This document shows positions 23,438 through 35,323 of a DNA stretch of 64,000 nt, one piece after another. Positions within the stretch are counted from its first letter, which is position 1. Every line of letters begins with the position of its first letter. The stretch comes from Liquidambar formosana (taxonomy: Eukaryota; Streptophyta; Magnoliopsida; Saxifragales; Altingiaceae), in assembly GCA_039720395.1 (NCBI GenBank), contig CM077823.1, positions 30,834,371 to 30,898,370 of the forward strand. Reading direction: 5' to 3'. Made by a program: the position numbers and the translations under genes. Under the pieces are notes generated by a model. That model searched no databases, was not told where the DNA came from, and saw nothing but the letters and a program-made list of their open reading frames with translations.

Positions 23438-24926
23438 TTATTATTTTTATTATTGGCGATATATGGGGAAAAAATTGAAGCAGAAAGATGTTCTTTGGAG
23501 TGCAAAATTTGTAAAATCCTTCACTGTGTTTAGATAAGGAATTTTTAGGACGGAATTGTGTTTAAAATGGAATTTTTCAAATTCTTAGAACCAAACCAAA
23601 TCCCTCGTTTGGCTAACTCAACTTGGAATTTCTGAGGCTACAGCTAAAAACTTTAACTACGGAATTTTTTATTTTTTTTGGTGGCGTGGAGGTTTGTCAA
23701 ATTCTGTTTGGACATTCCATCTGGACAGGTGGAAATGGAATTTGCCAATTTCCATCCTTTAAACAAGTTTCAAAATACCATTCAGAAATTCTAACTTTCA
23801 AAAAAGTTAAGCCAAACAAGGAACTTTAAAAATCCCACTTAAAAATTATGAACATTGAAAATCCCCAAATTCATGACACTCCATGGTAGCCGCCGAAAAC
23901 AAGAAAATTTCTATCTCGTCCATTGATAAATTCCTATCTATCTACTACTGAACAGTGGCTAATTTTCAAATAAAAACAATAGAAATGTAGAGAATAGAAA
24001 CCCTAACCCCACTTTCTTTTGCTTCTCATTGGTTTCGTGCAAACGAATCCCAACATTGCTCTTTCCCAAACAATCTCTAACCCTAGAAAATCATAGAAAA
24101 TAAAAATCTAGAAAAATCATAAAAAATAAAACCCGAGAAAATCTTTTTTTCCTTTTTTTTTTTTTAGAAATGAAGCTAGGATCGTTAGAAGGGTGTTACC
24201 TGGTACTGATTACCAGCGAGAGGGATTGACGTCGCCGGCGCACAATTGCACTAATCCTCCATGGATTCGGCTAGACTAGAGTTTTGGCGAGAAGATGTGT
24301 TGCAATGGTGAAAGGAGTAAAGGTTACAATCGTGATGACACTGTGTCACTGTGTCACCACAGCATCTGAAACCTCCTCATATGAAAAAAAATATAAAATA
24401 AAAAAATAAATGATAGAGCAGCTTCTCAACCAATAGACTATTACCACTAAACTGGCTACAATTAAAAGACCGCCAATATAACTCAGCCAACCCAAACGAT
24501 AAGTATCATGTGGATGCCTGGCCCCCATGGATGGCATAAACTAAACACTGATGGAAGTGTCTGCCCAAAGCCCCAAACCCAGCACAATCTAAAGCAAGGG
24601 GATTAATCTGGAACCATATGGGAGGATGGACAGCAGCAAGGATGAAGCTGCATGGGTGTGAGAAGGGGCAGCAGCCTCCCTGAACACCCCCCCGCCCCCT
24701 TTTTTTTTTTTGGTGAAATTCTAGATTTTGCCACTCCTAAATTTTTATTAATCCTTTTTATTTTTCTTTCTCACTCCGCTCGTTATTATTTATTTGTAGC
24801 AAATTTTTTTTTTTTTTTCTAACCTCAGAACATTTTTATTTTTTATTTTTTTTGGGGCTGAGAAGAAGACTAGGAACTACTTTATGCTAGATGCAGGGGA
24901 CACTTTGCTTACGATAACCTCTAGTC

Positions 24927-24964
<38 letters not shown>

Positions 24965-25030
24965 TTTTATTTTGTTTTGTTTTTTCCTCTTCACTGATTA
25001 CGTTTTGTCAGTGGTCATCCATCGTCTTTA
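23438..25030. other. non-coding spacer
   Basis: From 23525 to 23830 there are more 'ggaattt'/'aaattcc' inverted words typical of degraded MITEs. No gene is recognised. T-runs are abundant, including one of about 35 at 24929-24963 just before the MULE. Confidence 0.5.
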
Positions 25031-25039
25031 ATATGTTTA
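25031..25039. other. target-site duplication, left, of the MULE
   Basis: ATATGTTTA directly precedes the element end GGGTAAATTACA; TTATGTTTA directly follows the other end. Eight of nine positions agree. A 9-bp duplication is the Mutator-superfamily signature. Confidence 0.75.
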
Positions 25040-27124
25040 GGGTAAATTACAATCTGACTATTGTATAGACATCTCTCCACGTATTTTAAATTATATTAAT
25101 TTATTTTACAAAATAAATTACAAAAAGACTATTTTCTTTAACTTCTATCTACTAATCCGTTAAATCATATTCAATTTTTTTTTTTAAAATATCCTAACTA
25201 TCTTTAATGGATGATAACTTTCATGTTAAATACATATAACTCACTAGTCCAATACGTTCATCTAGTACTTTTGAACTTTTTAATTATTATTGATGAACAA
25301 CTAAAAGATAATATATATATATATATATATATACGAAAATGTTCTGGTTAGTTTCAACTTATATACCAGTATATAAGCTGAAGGCAATCTAACCGTTCCT
25401 GCCAAGTCAGCTGAAGCAAACGGTTAAGATCATGTTTGGAGACAAAGCACTGTTCAAGCTGACGTTTTGACCCGAAGTACAATTGCAGCTTCGTCCCATC
25501 ACCTCAGCTTTTCTCGAACAGTGAGAACAAATTCAAAATTGGCGGAAAAACACAGCCCTTTCCCCTCTTCTCTTCTCCTGTTCTCCAAACCCTCACACCC
25601 CACAGCTATAAAGCTCACCTTCAGCCGTCTCCCTCCGTCTTCTTTCTCTTCTCTGTGACCCGTGAGTTATCAAGGAGAGAAACACGAAGCTACTGAAGAG
25701 CCTCGCCTCACCGCCGGCATCTCCCTCTCCACGAAGGAGGTAAGCATCCCCCTGTTGTGTTTTTTGTTTTTTTTCGTTTTCCTCTTCTCTTCTCTGAACT
25801 AAAAAAATCCCTCCCCATCGCAGCTGAAGACTCTCCTCACCGCTATTCACTCTCCACAAAGCTTCACTCACCACCGGCACAGGTAAGCATTCCTCTGTTT
25901 CGGTTTTAATTTTTTTTTTCCCCCTCTTCTCTTTTGTAAACTAAAAAAATCCCTCCCCATCGCAGCTGAAGACCCTCTTCCTCACCGCCGTTCACTCCCC
26001 ATAAAGCCTCACCCACCGCCGACACAAGTAAGCATTCCCTTGTTTCGGTTTTATTTTATTTTATTTTTTCCTCTTCTCTTCTCTAAACTAAAAAAATCCC
26101 TCCCCATCGCAGCTGAAGACCCTCCTCCTCACTGCCGTTCACTCCCCACAAAGCTCATCCACCGTCGGCACAGGTAAGCATTCCCCTGTTTCCGTTTTAA
26201 TTTTCTTTTTTTTCCTCTTCTCTTCTCTAAACTATAAAAATCCCTCCCCATCGCAGCTAAAGACCCTCCTCCTCACCGCCGTTCACTCCCCATGAAGCTC
26301 ACCCACCGCCGACACAGGTAAGCATTCCCCTGTTTCTGTTTTAATTTTTTTTTCCTCTTATCTTCTCTAAACTAAAAAAATCCCTCCCCATCGCAGCTGA
26401 AGACCCTCCTCCTCACCGCCGTTCACTCCCCACGAAGCTCACCCACCGCCGGCACAGGTAAGCATTCTCCTGTTTCTGTTTTAATTTTTTTTTTCCTCTT
26501 CTCTTTTCTAAACTAAAAAAATCCCTCCCCATCACAGCTAAAGACCCTCCTCCTCACCGCCGTTCACTCTCTACAAAGCTCACCCACCGCCGGCACAGGT
26601 AAGTATTCCCCTGTTTCGATATTTAATTTAATTTTTTTTTCCACTTATCTTCTCTAAACTAAAAAAATTCCTCCCCATTGCAGCTGGAGACCCTCCTCAC
26701 CACCGTTCACTCTCCACGAAGCTCACCCACCGCCAGCACAGATAAGAATTCCCCTGTTTCGAACTGCTAGATTGAAGTTGTTTTTTATGGCATTGGAGTT
26801 GAATGAATGAGTTAAAAATATTTCTCACTTACTATGTTTTTTCCCTTATAATACCTATCAAATTGTTGCGTCCCTCGTTGGACTTCTTGTCCAATTTGCA
26901 CTCATTCTTTTGATTAATACAATTGTCTATTGAAAAAAAGATCAACATTACTTCAACCTTGAAAAATTTTAGGGCTAGTAAAAACATTACTTGACAACAT
27001 TTTACTTGAAAAAATTTTAGGGTGTCAATCCCATCTGAACCATCTGACATGATAAAACATTACTTGAAAAAATTTTATTTGTGGTTATTTTTCTGCAGGA
27101 CTTCCATTGTTAGCACATAAGGTG
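25040..27124 (+). repeat. left terminal inverted repeat of the MULE
   Basis: It pairs with 43912-46224. From outside in: a 290-base A/T-rich end; a (TA)n run; 'cttatataccagtatataagctgaag'; a C/T-rich promoter-like part with TATAAAG at 25607-25613; an exon-like segment ending at a GT donor at 25740; seven tandem exon-intron modules; then about 350 bases ending at a splice acceptor (27098) and 'cattgttagcacata'. The homology stops just before the start codon of the GRF gene, so the repeat presumably supplies promoter and 5' leader. Confidence 0.85.
25824..26741 (+). repeat. seven tandem exon-intron modules in the left inverted repeat
   Basis: Units of about 140-147 bases each hold a 59-62 base exon-like block between an acceptor (cccatcgcag|ctgaagacc) and a donor (ggcacag|gtaagcattcc). 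Blocks: 25824-25882, 25966-26027, 26113-26173, 26257-26317, 26397-26457, 26538-26598 and 26684-26741. The intervening parts have a T-rich tract before the acceptor, as an intron should. The last block has lost its donor (GT to AT). Most blocks are 61 bases and lie upstream of any start codon used here, so they look like repeated leader exons. Confidence 0.8.
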
Positions 27125-27128
27125 TATT

Positions 27129-27433
27129 ATGGCATCTGAAGGAAGCTCATGTAGTACAGCTCCAGACTTGCGAAAATATTGTGCTTGTAGTCGCCGAATG
27201 CCATGTGAAATTAAGATTGTTTATAGTAAGATTGACAACTTCGGTAAACACTACTATGCATTGTCATGTAATGTGAGGAACTAATTATTGTTACTCATAT
27301 TATGATTTTCCATTATTATTTTAGTGTGGAACTAATTATTGTTACTCATTATTGCTTCCATGATCAGGTTGGGAGATGCAATGGATTTGTGCAGTGGGTT
27401 CGTGATTGGGAAGATGAATTGCAAAGGCGATGA
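27129..27433 (+). CDS. small GRF-type zinc-finger protein carried by the MULE
   Basis: Two exons (27129-27272 and 27368-27433) encode 69 residues. The start is chosen because it is the first ATG after a splice acceptor (ttctgcag, 27098) that lies in the inverted repeat. The sequence has the spacing of a GRF zinc finger: CACSRRMPC (residues 18-26), then a spacer with HYYALSC (to residue 47), then GRCNGFVQWV (Cys52). GRF fingers bind DNA or RNA in larger proteins; short plant GRF proteins are often linked to transposons (recall, not checked). After residue 69 a stop ends the frame, while another frame stays open to about 27560, so a frameshift may have shortened it. It sits where mudrB lies in maize MuDR, though it is not mudrB-like. 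Expression from the inverted repeat is inference. Confidence 0.6.
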
Positions 27434-30400
27434 CGTGACAGACAAGGTTCGAGTGGTGGGAAGGGAAGATATGAAAGCATTGATAGCCAACCATTGTCCG
27501 AAGGAAATGACAACCAGATTGGAAATGATACCCAGATTCGAGGAATCTGCGAAGAAATAATAATGTTGCAAGCGTTTGATAATTTTGCTAGTAATCATTG
27601 TAATATTAATGTAGATGTTTAGAAATTAATTTCTTAATTTCTATGTGTATGAAGAAGTGGTTTATTGAAATAAAAAGCTTTTTGATGTTAAGTATGATAA
27701 AGTTATTGAAGTAACAGGTTTATAGTGGTTAAAAAAAAAAAAAAAAAGGAAACAAACAATCAGATATTCTACAATGAAAAGGGTTAGTTTAAGTGGATTA
27801 CCCAAGGCGTAAACGGCCTAGTAATTAATTACTTGATGTGTGTGGGAAGGAGGATTGCACGTGCCCAAAGAATTAGTCGGAATCAAAGTCTCGAACACCT
27901 TTATTAAAAAAATTTAAAAATAAGAATACCCGGCAAAAAGAAAAATTAAACTCAATAGTGTTTTTGTTGACCTTTTGGTCATGGCAGACTTTTAACCTTT
28001 GGACCAGTAGTATCACTTATTAGTTCATTACCTACTCTCATAAGAGTGTTTGTGATGACATTGCAAAACTATATTTTAAACCACCAAAATCCATAATTGA
28101 AAGTGTATTATAAACTATATATAACGCCCATAGCACACCAAATTAGATCCACGGTTACTTATAGGAGAAGAAACTCTTAAAATGCACTTTGCTTGCTGTC
28201 ACAAATCTATAGGAGTGTCACCCTATCTAAGTATGCCTCAAGCACAACTTTAACTTTCATGTACGACCCATAACTCATTTTGAATCAAAATAATGAGGAC
28301 TATAGTTCTTCCTTGTAATACCACGATTCAAAGTCCAAGAACTATGGTAACGGCTCTTGAAAAATAGAGTGTGCAGATGGAAACTAATTTGATCATTATA
28401 ATATCTCTCAGGTGCTTGCACTACAGAATGCTTTTGATGGGTGAAGAACCTGTTGCTATTCTTACAATTACATTTTAACTATTGAACTCATTATGCAATC
28501 ACAATTCAAACATTGTAAATTAAAACCTAATCTTTATACAATTAAGTAACCACATATACAATTAACTCAAATCTCGCCAAATGTAATTGGATTGAAAAAT
28601 CAAATAACCATATATACAATTAGATTAACTTGATTTTGTTAAGTCTGCATTGTATTCAATCCATTGACATCCCTACGCCACTTGATAGAGGTTTACTCCA
28701 ACACATACCTGAAAAGATAAATATAAATATATTGTATGTAAGAATAAAGTAATCAAAAAAAAAAAAAAAAGTTAACTCACAATTCATAAGTTTCATCATT
28801 CAAACCCAACACCATCCAACCCAAGCATAACCCAATGAGTATATATTAGAGTTTTATACTTGCACACTACGCATCATATAATTATGTAATTATATGAAAG
28901 ATAAACTATAACACTATCAACAATTATGATCTTAACAAGAGGGCTTTGATTAAATTGGATTCGAAATAGTTCTTTATACATTTGGAACATTTGCAAAAAA
29001 TTTAATCTGTAGCCTATCATTATAAATCTTGATTTTTTGTTTATGTAGCAACTTAAGACTATTCCACATCATCCGAAAGATCATTTTATAGATTTAAAGA
29101 TAGGATATCTTAGTTTCTTTTTCATTATTCATTATGGTAATAGGCTAATAGCCCCAACTCTTCAAAATGCATGACTCCACTGTAAATGAAATCATTACAT
29201 CTTTTACCATCATTTTATCATGTACTTTCAGATGTCTTGGGAAACAAAGATGGAATGGTTTTAGTTCCACGGGACAACCAAACTCACATAAGATTTTGTG
29301 TCACAATATTCAATCAGAAGATAGAATTGAATCACTTAAAATATTAATATTACCTTAAAAGAAATTTATTTTGATACACAAGTGTGAAGAAGTGAACTAA
29401 GCTTATTTCCAAAGCTTAGAATTGGTCCAGATTGCACAGCCTCTTCCAGTTGACACTAGTCCTGTGGTAAGTTCAAAGCAAATTGGTTGGTGTCAATGTT
29501 TACTACATGAAGATTAAATCAATCAATTAAAAAAAGGTGAAATATGAAAAGTAGCTACCCCATTTGAGGAAAAACAGGAGAACCTTTTATTGGCAATCTC
29601 TTCATAGCGTAGCATGACCTACAATTTGATGGATGACTAAAAAAATAAATAAATAAAATAAAATAAAATCAGGGACCACATTTGTGAATATGAAAAGCAA
29701 GTACTCATTTGTAGGCTTGTTGTTTAGAAACAGAGTCTCATATTTGCAGCCATGAAGAAAACAATATTAAGAATTGTATCTATATGATTATATCCTTCAA
29801 TTTCAAGGCAACTGATTTTTGTGTTAGGGCACTGTTTTAATATAATTTTGATGGTGATTTCTTTCTTTGAATAGCTTAGATTCAATGCAACTTTAGCGCC
29901 AAAAGCAAGAAAGTACTTTGAAAATGCTAACCAAAAACTTTATGCATTAAATCCTTCAATTTCGAAGGAACTGATCTTTTATTAGGATTTTGAACGAATT
30001 TATTAGTTTTAATAGTTTAATTTCAATGCAACAGAACCCCAAAGTACAGCCACTATGTCTCCACACTAAAGTCCAACAAAACAAACAAGACCTCAAAAAA
30101 ACCCAATTCAAAAAAGCCAAAAAACCACAAACAAAGAACCCCAAGCACTTGGATACAATGCACAGCACTAAAAAACAAAGAGCTCCGCACAAAGATACAA
30201 AGAATGCCACACCCGAGGAAACATCCAAACTTTGAAAAAAAAAAAAAAAAAAAAAGACACAGAAAAACCATCCAAACAGACTGCGAGGGATGGATGAAAT
30301 CATCTAATACACTCATCCTTAAAATTGATCATAAATTACATGTTATCTTAGTTTTAAACAAAGTAACTTCAAAATGTTATTTGAAGGACTATAATTTAAA

Positions 30401-30770
30401 TATAAATTAAGAACAAAAGACTATACATACTAGAGTAGGACCCATCCAGGGTCAGCTCAACAGAAGATGAATAAAAAAAACCAGCTATTACCACAGTATT
30501 GAAGAATAAATGGAATCAAGCTAAAGTATTACTAGCTTTGAACTAGACCAACTATTTTAGCAATGAAACTCACCAGATCTTAGGTAGCCACCGAAATGCA
30601 AACTTTTCATATGGGGTTAAAATAATTCTGTTCCCTTATTAAGATACCAGATCATAAAAAATGCAATAATATATCTGAAAAGGTTGAAAGTTGAAACACA
30701 CCATGGTCATTGTTGATGCTAACTATAACCAAAGAGAAAGATGGCAGAATTCAAGAAGTGAAAAGACATA
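27434..30770. other. MULE interior, mostly non-coding
   Basis: No intact gene is seen. It holds a SINE-like element (27785-27905), A-rich stretches and, from 30020 to 30250, an A/C-rich segment ending in a 20-base A-run that resembles a retrotransposed 3' end. The composition is low in G/C, unlike the inverted repeats. Confidence 0.45.
27785..27905 (+). repeat. Au-like SINE
   Basis: The series 'aaacggcctagtaattaatt', 'gtgtgggaaggaggattgca' and 'agaattagtcggaatcaaag' followed by 'gaacacctttattaaaa' matches the recalled layout of the Au SINE family (GGCCTAGTGG..., ATTAGTCG..., ACACC, T-rich end). The match is partial, so it is an old copy. Confidence 0.4.
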
Positions 30771-30868
30771 CTGAGATACAATAGTTGAAATGGCTGTTCC
30801 AATTACACCCAATCGGAAATGATACATTAGTAGGGGAAACAAAAATACAGCCGACAAATTGACAAGTC
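30771..30868 (-). pseudogene. MATE-transporter-like exon fragment
   Basis: A 98-base block on the minus strand follows a good acceptor (ccaatgtgcag) and reads LVNLSAVFLFPLLMYHF then GVIGTAISTIVSQ. This matches the recalled MATE/DTX pattern of a transmembrane helix followed by G-x-x-G-x-A-I-x-T-x-x-S-x-Y. The expected GT donor after SQ is missing (cag|tatgtc). No further MATE exons were found with confidence nearby. It is probably a captured or retained host gene fragment in the MULE (Pack-MULE-like). Confidence 0.45.
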
Positions 30869-32633
30869 CTGCACATTGGTCCCCTAAATCAATTAGTAAG
30901 ATTATAAAAATAAAAATAAAAATCGAAAAAATGGGAATATTTAGTTGGAGGTATGCTTGATCATAATAAGAAAAGAGAACACAAATGGCAACCAGATGAA
31001 AGAATATAGCTGAAAAATATGATGGCAATAGAAAATAGCATGAATTAACAACTGTTTTGTGTCAAATATTCTTCTACGGTTCATGTTTGGCACACTTAAA
31101 AAAGAGTCTAAACCAACATCAATTTGTTCCTTCCCTCAAATACAATTCTTCCACATAAAATATTGGACAATTTGAGGTCCTGTAAATTTTATCACAAAAA
31201 GTTGAAGAATCTTGCAGATTATTGGTATTATGACTACTACCTGAATTGTTAAATTTTTCACTAGAAGATAGAAATAATAACTTATAATCACAGGGTAGTT
31301 TGCCACAGGCATACTTATTTTTAGGCAGCTAAACAAACCTATTTTGCATCTATAGGATAAGTTTTATAAAAATATTTAAGTCCACTCCTGAATAGATAGA
31401 AACTTGAGGAAATAATTGGAAAGCAATCCTGCTAGAAACTACAACAATGAGAACTCAGACAATTGGGGAGTTGTCCAAACAAATTCCTAGAATGTCTAAC
31501 TATAAATTCAAGGTACCCAATCAAGAATTAGTTGTGATAATGCAATTATGACTTTAAGTCCACTCCTTTTCAACAATTTCCAAACAACCAACTATCTTAC
31601 CTGCCCATAGGTGATAATTGTCTCATTTATTGCGTTAACGGCATCTGTTTTATGAAGAACATAAGCAAATTTGTAAACACAGTGTAAATTGAAGCTGCAT
31701 ATAGATTAAATTAAATTTATATATAAATTGAGACTCTATTTCTCAACCACTAGTTGTTTACCCTCTGTTTGGTCGCTCAGAATATATAAGAACTTGGATC
31801 ATAGAATTTTCAATGTGCGGAACTTAGGGAATTTATTTTAGAAAAAGGAAAAATAAAGTCCCTTCAAGTCTTCACCTAAGAGTAAAAAAAACATGCATAT
31901 GATCTTGTTGACTGGAATTTTTCATATTTTAGGAAAAAAAGAAACACATAAAAATCATGATCCACACCTGGTAACTTTATGAAGTCTACCACTGTCATTA
32001 TGTTTCTGATCTCAACCACTGTCATTATGTATCTGATCTCCACAATCAGCTGAAGCAATGCATTCTGCAAGGCCCATCAATCCAGCTTGTCCAAAAGGTT
32101 GCCACTTGGCAATATATGCTAGATTACTCAAAAATGCAATGCATTTTCTGCAACCATTTGACATGACTCAAATGTGTGATTCATCATTGTGATATCCATT
32201 GTCATAAGAGATAAATTTATAGGAAACATAGATATACTGATGAATTTGATTAATTGTTCCATCACCTATCTACAATATATACATTCATGAGGTCCTCTCA
32301 TCCAATATTAATTGTTCCATCACCTATCTGTGAACCCTACAAAAACAAAAACAAAATAAAAAATAAAAAATAAAAAATTTGTTAAAAACAAAAACAAACA
32401 ATTACAAAAATTTAAATAAAGAAAGTATGTAGTAAATATAAACCTTATTAAATATCATTCACTTACCAGTAAAAGAAACCACATCATCATTGGATATAGG
32501 ACCACGGCTATGTGAATTTCCAATATTAGTACTAGGAGCAGGCCTACAAGATAATCAGATAATCAGATACTCAATTATTGGCAATTATTAAAGTATGGAC
32601 AATAAGTGTTTTAAGGGACAGTAATAAGTAAAC
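30869..32633. other. MULE interior, no gene recognised
   Basis: A/T-rich DNA. A minus-strand stretch at about 32040-32110 (reading FGQAGLMGLAECIAS) might be another captured exon but I cannot name it. A short direct repeat ('cactgtcattatgt') occurs at 31990 and 32019. Confidence 0.35.
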
Positions 32634-34019
32634 TCACATGTTTATTAGGGCTGAGCAATTCCTCTTCTCATGAGATTGTCTCCATTTATTACATCCATTA
32701 CATCTTTTCAAATTTTGCTCCCTAACATTTTCTTTTCCTCTTTTTAGCCTTTTCCCACATCCCTTCGCTCTAACTTGATTTGGCTCTAGCAACACAGGAG
32801 AAGAACTAATTGGGGGGCAATTGCTATGAACTCCCAAATTGTTGCTACATTCTCCAATAGAGCGTGATTTGATCTTCTTTTCAAATGTCAACAAATCTTC
32901 TTTTAACATTTCGGTTTCCTCTACACTTAAAACAGCTACATCAACTACCTTTGCAAAAATTCCATATAAATCATTACGGCGAACCAACAAGCTTCTATCA
33001 CCTGCATCCTCTAAGTTCACCCCACTGTCCTCCATTAAACTTTGACACTTTGCACCCTTTGTCAACCTCTTCAATATATATTTACCTGGCAAATCATGGT
33101 ATTGTTTTTTACAAAAAAAATAGTGCAACAAGTGTCTGTAGGGAATTCCTTTCCACTCAAAATTCTTATAACTACAACTTGAAACATCAGCCACCTTATC
33201 ATCCACAATCAACCGGACCCTGTCTGATATCGTTTTTTTACCATTTTCATTTTGCCTTTTGCCATCATCAGACACACGCCTTTCAACCTGGTAGATGGTA
33301 TGGAACTCATCATCCACCTTAACAACACCCCCATACTTCATAGATTCCCACAACTCTTTTTGAAATTTATGAAACATGGCACATGTATAAATTTCAGACA
33401 TTTGCTTCTTAAATGGAACTGGAGTCTTCAGCATGGGTTTCTCTTGATGGTCAACATGGTTGGCCTGTAACTCGCCATGCCTTTGTTGTGCAAGCGCCCT
33501 ATTGAACCTTGTCACAAAGTCCATCAAAGAATTCCTTCTGTCCACATACTTCTTTGTAAATGAATGGCTACCCTCTGCTATTTGACTTGATGACATTCTA
33601 CTAGAGAAAATATGTTTAACAAAAGTTGGAACCCACCTATCCCACTCGTTAAACATTGTCTGCAACCACCCATTATCATGTAACTCACTTTTTTCAATTA
33701 GAGCAACCCATCTACACTCAAACTCCTCTAGTCCCTCTGAATCCCAAATACATGTATAAAAGTCATCGTAATATTGGTTACAAATGCAAGCACTAAGTTT
33801 ATCAGAAAACTTGTTCAAGATGTGCCAAATGCAATACCTATGGTATGTATTTGGGAGTACATGTTTAATCGCAATCTCTATGGCTGGATCTTAATCAGTA
33901 ATGATCATCTTAGGTGGCTCGCTTGGCATAGCTTTCATCAATTCCTCAAACAATCAAATAAAAGATTCGTGGTTCTCATTACACAAGAACCCACAACCAA
34001 ACGTTATTGTTTGCGCATG

Positions 34020-34024
34020 ATGGT
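34020..34024. other. target-site duplication, left, of the LTR element
   Basis: ATGGT precedes the left LTR and recurs at 42798-42802 after the right LTR. A perfect 5-bp duplication proves insertion into the transposase gene. Confidence 0.95.
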
Positions 34025-35302
34025 TGTTGATACATGAATTTTGTTGAACGGGTCAAACCAATGAGAAGGCGACACGCGTCTTATTATCCAATGACATGGC
34101 CTTGACTTTTATCTCACAATATGGGGATGCTAGGTCTATCTCCATGCCAAAGTCGACCTCTATCTAAGGGTACTAGGTCTACTCACTAATATCCCACCTT
34201 CAATGAGAATACCACTCAGGGTGGATACCTCCCTTGTCGGAGATGCCCTTCCCCGGAAGGATGCTTGACTCGCCATCTTAAGTCGCTACTAGCCTATGGC
34301 ATAGCTCGCCCGTCATAAGTCGCCATTAGCCTACGGCATAGCTTTTGTACCCTCGGTGAGTACGTCACAGCTCATCAAGGATGCCCTTCTCCGGAAGGAA
34401 GCCCTCATTACCGAGGATGCCCGAACCATCTCGAGGTGGGTCCTCGTGCCCCCTTCGAGTCGGATGCCTATCACATCGCGTGATGGGAGTCGAGGTCGGC
34501 GATCTACTTGATCCCCCTTGAAGGTACAGTCCTAGTTCAACGCTAGCCTGGGTTGAGGCAGAACCTGGGGGGCTCAATCACGAGCTTGACTTTCAAGCAA
34601 GGTCGCTCGACCTTAGCTTTTCTCAACAAATTGGGACTGTTGGAGGATCTTGGTTTGGTGGCTAGAGAGAAGGTTCACTAAAGTAGAGGTTACCCTCATG
34701 GCATTGAGGGTCGACGCTTCTTTAGTCTATCTGAGAGCAAGTGGGGCACTGTGACCACGGGTCACATCATCTCCGGAAAGCTGACACAACGATGGACTCG
34801 ATAAGTGGGGTTGCGTGTTCAACTCACCAAGCCAGCTGACATAGTAGGTGGGGTACTGCAGTAGACCTGCTGTAGCAGACCTACCCTATGCGACCCAGGT
34901 CTACTACCCCCTCTTACTAACCAGCTGGATCCCACTTAGTCTCTCCACTATAAAAAGCCTTCTTTGGCTTCCTTGAGAAAAAAAACCAACACCAGATCCC
35001 AATATGGGATACCAACACTATGGATACCATGTACATCACGTACACCACGATGCATATTACGACCCTCACCATCAGGATGAATATCTCCTTGGGTTTCTCC
35101 AGGTTCTATTGGACTAGAACCTCTCCAATGGCAATGGTTGCCATTCTCCCTGCCTTTCTCCTACCTCTACATTGCTCTCAGATTGCTTCTCTCTCTCCTC
35201 CACCATGGTTTATCCCACACTCCCACCATCTCACATGACTGACCTCCTCGAATACGACCCATGTGGGCTTTGTTGACTCCACGTCGATATCTCCCACAAA
35301 CA
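34025..35302 (+). repeat. left LTR
   Basis: Starts TGTTGATACATG and ends CTCCCACAAACA. It includes 'cactataaaaagccttctttgg' near 34950, a TATA-box-like promoter ahead of the transcribed R region. The 70-codon minus-strand open frame in it recurs in the other LTR and has no recognisable protein. Confidence 0.95.
34949..34958 (+). promoter_or_regulatory. TATA box of the left LTR
   Basis: CTATAAAAAG lies about 345 bases before the LTR end and is kept in the right LTR near 42443. It is the probable core promoter of the retrotransposon. Confidence 0.5.
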
Positions 35303-35305
35303 TTT

Positions 35306-35323
35306 TGGCGACTCCGCTGGGGA
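35306..35323 (+). other. primer binding site
   Basis: TGGCGACTCCGCTGGGGA starts three bases after the left LTR (ends at 35302). I recall this word as the tRNA-Arg-type primer site of Tat/Ogre-lineage Ty3/Gypsy elements, which would place this element as a derivative of that lineage. Confidence 0.7.

Noticed and set aside
27339..27560. 73-codon frame overlapping exon 2 of the GRF gene
   Set aside because: Different phase from the GRF finger; the finger residues GRCNGFVQW lie in the other frame, so this is at most a frameshifted tail.
34365..34577. 70-codon frame found twice (also 41860-42072)
   Set aside because: Duplicated only because it lies in both LTRs; no protein family recognised.
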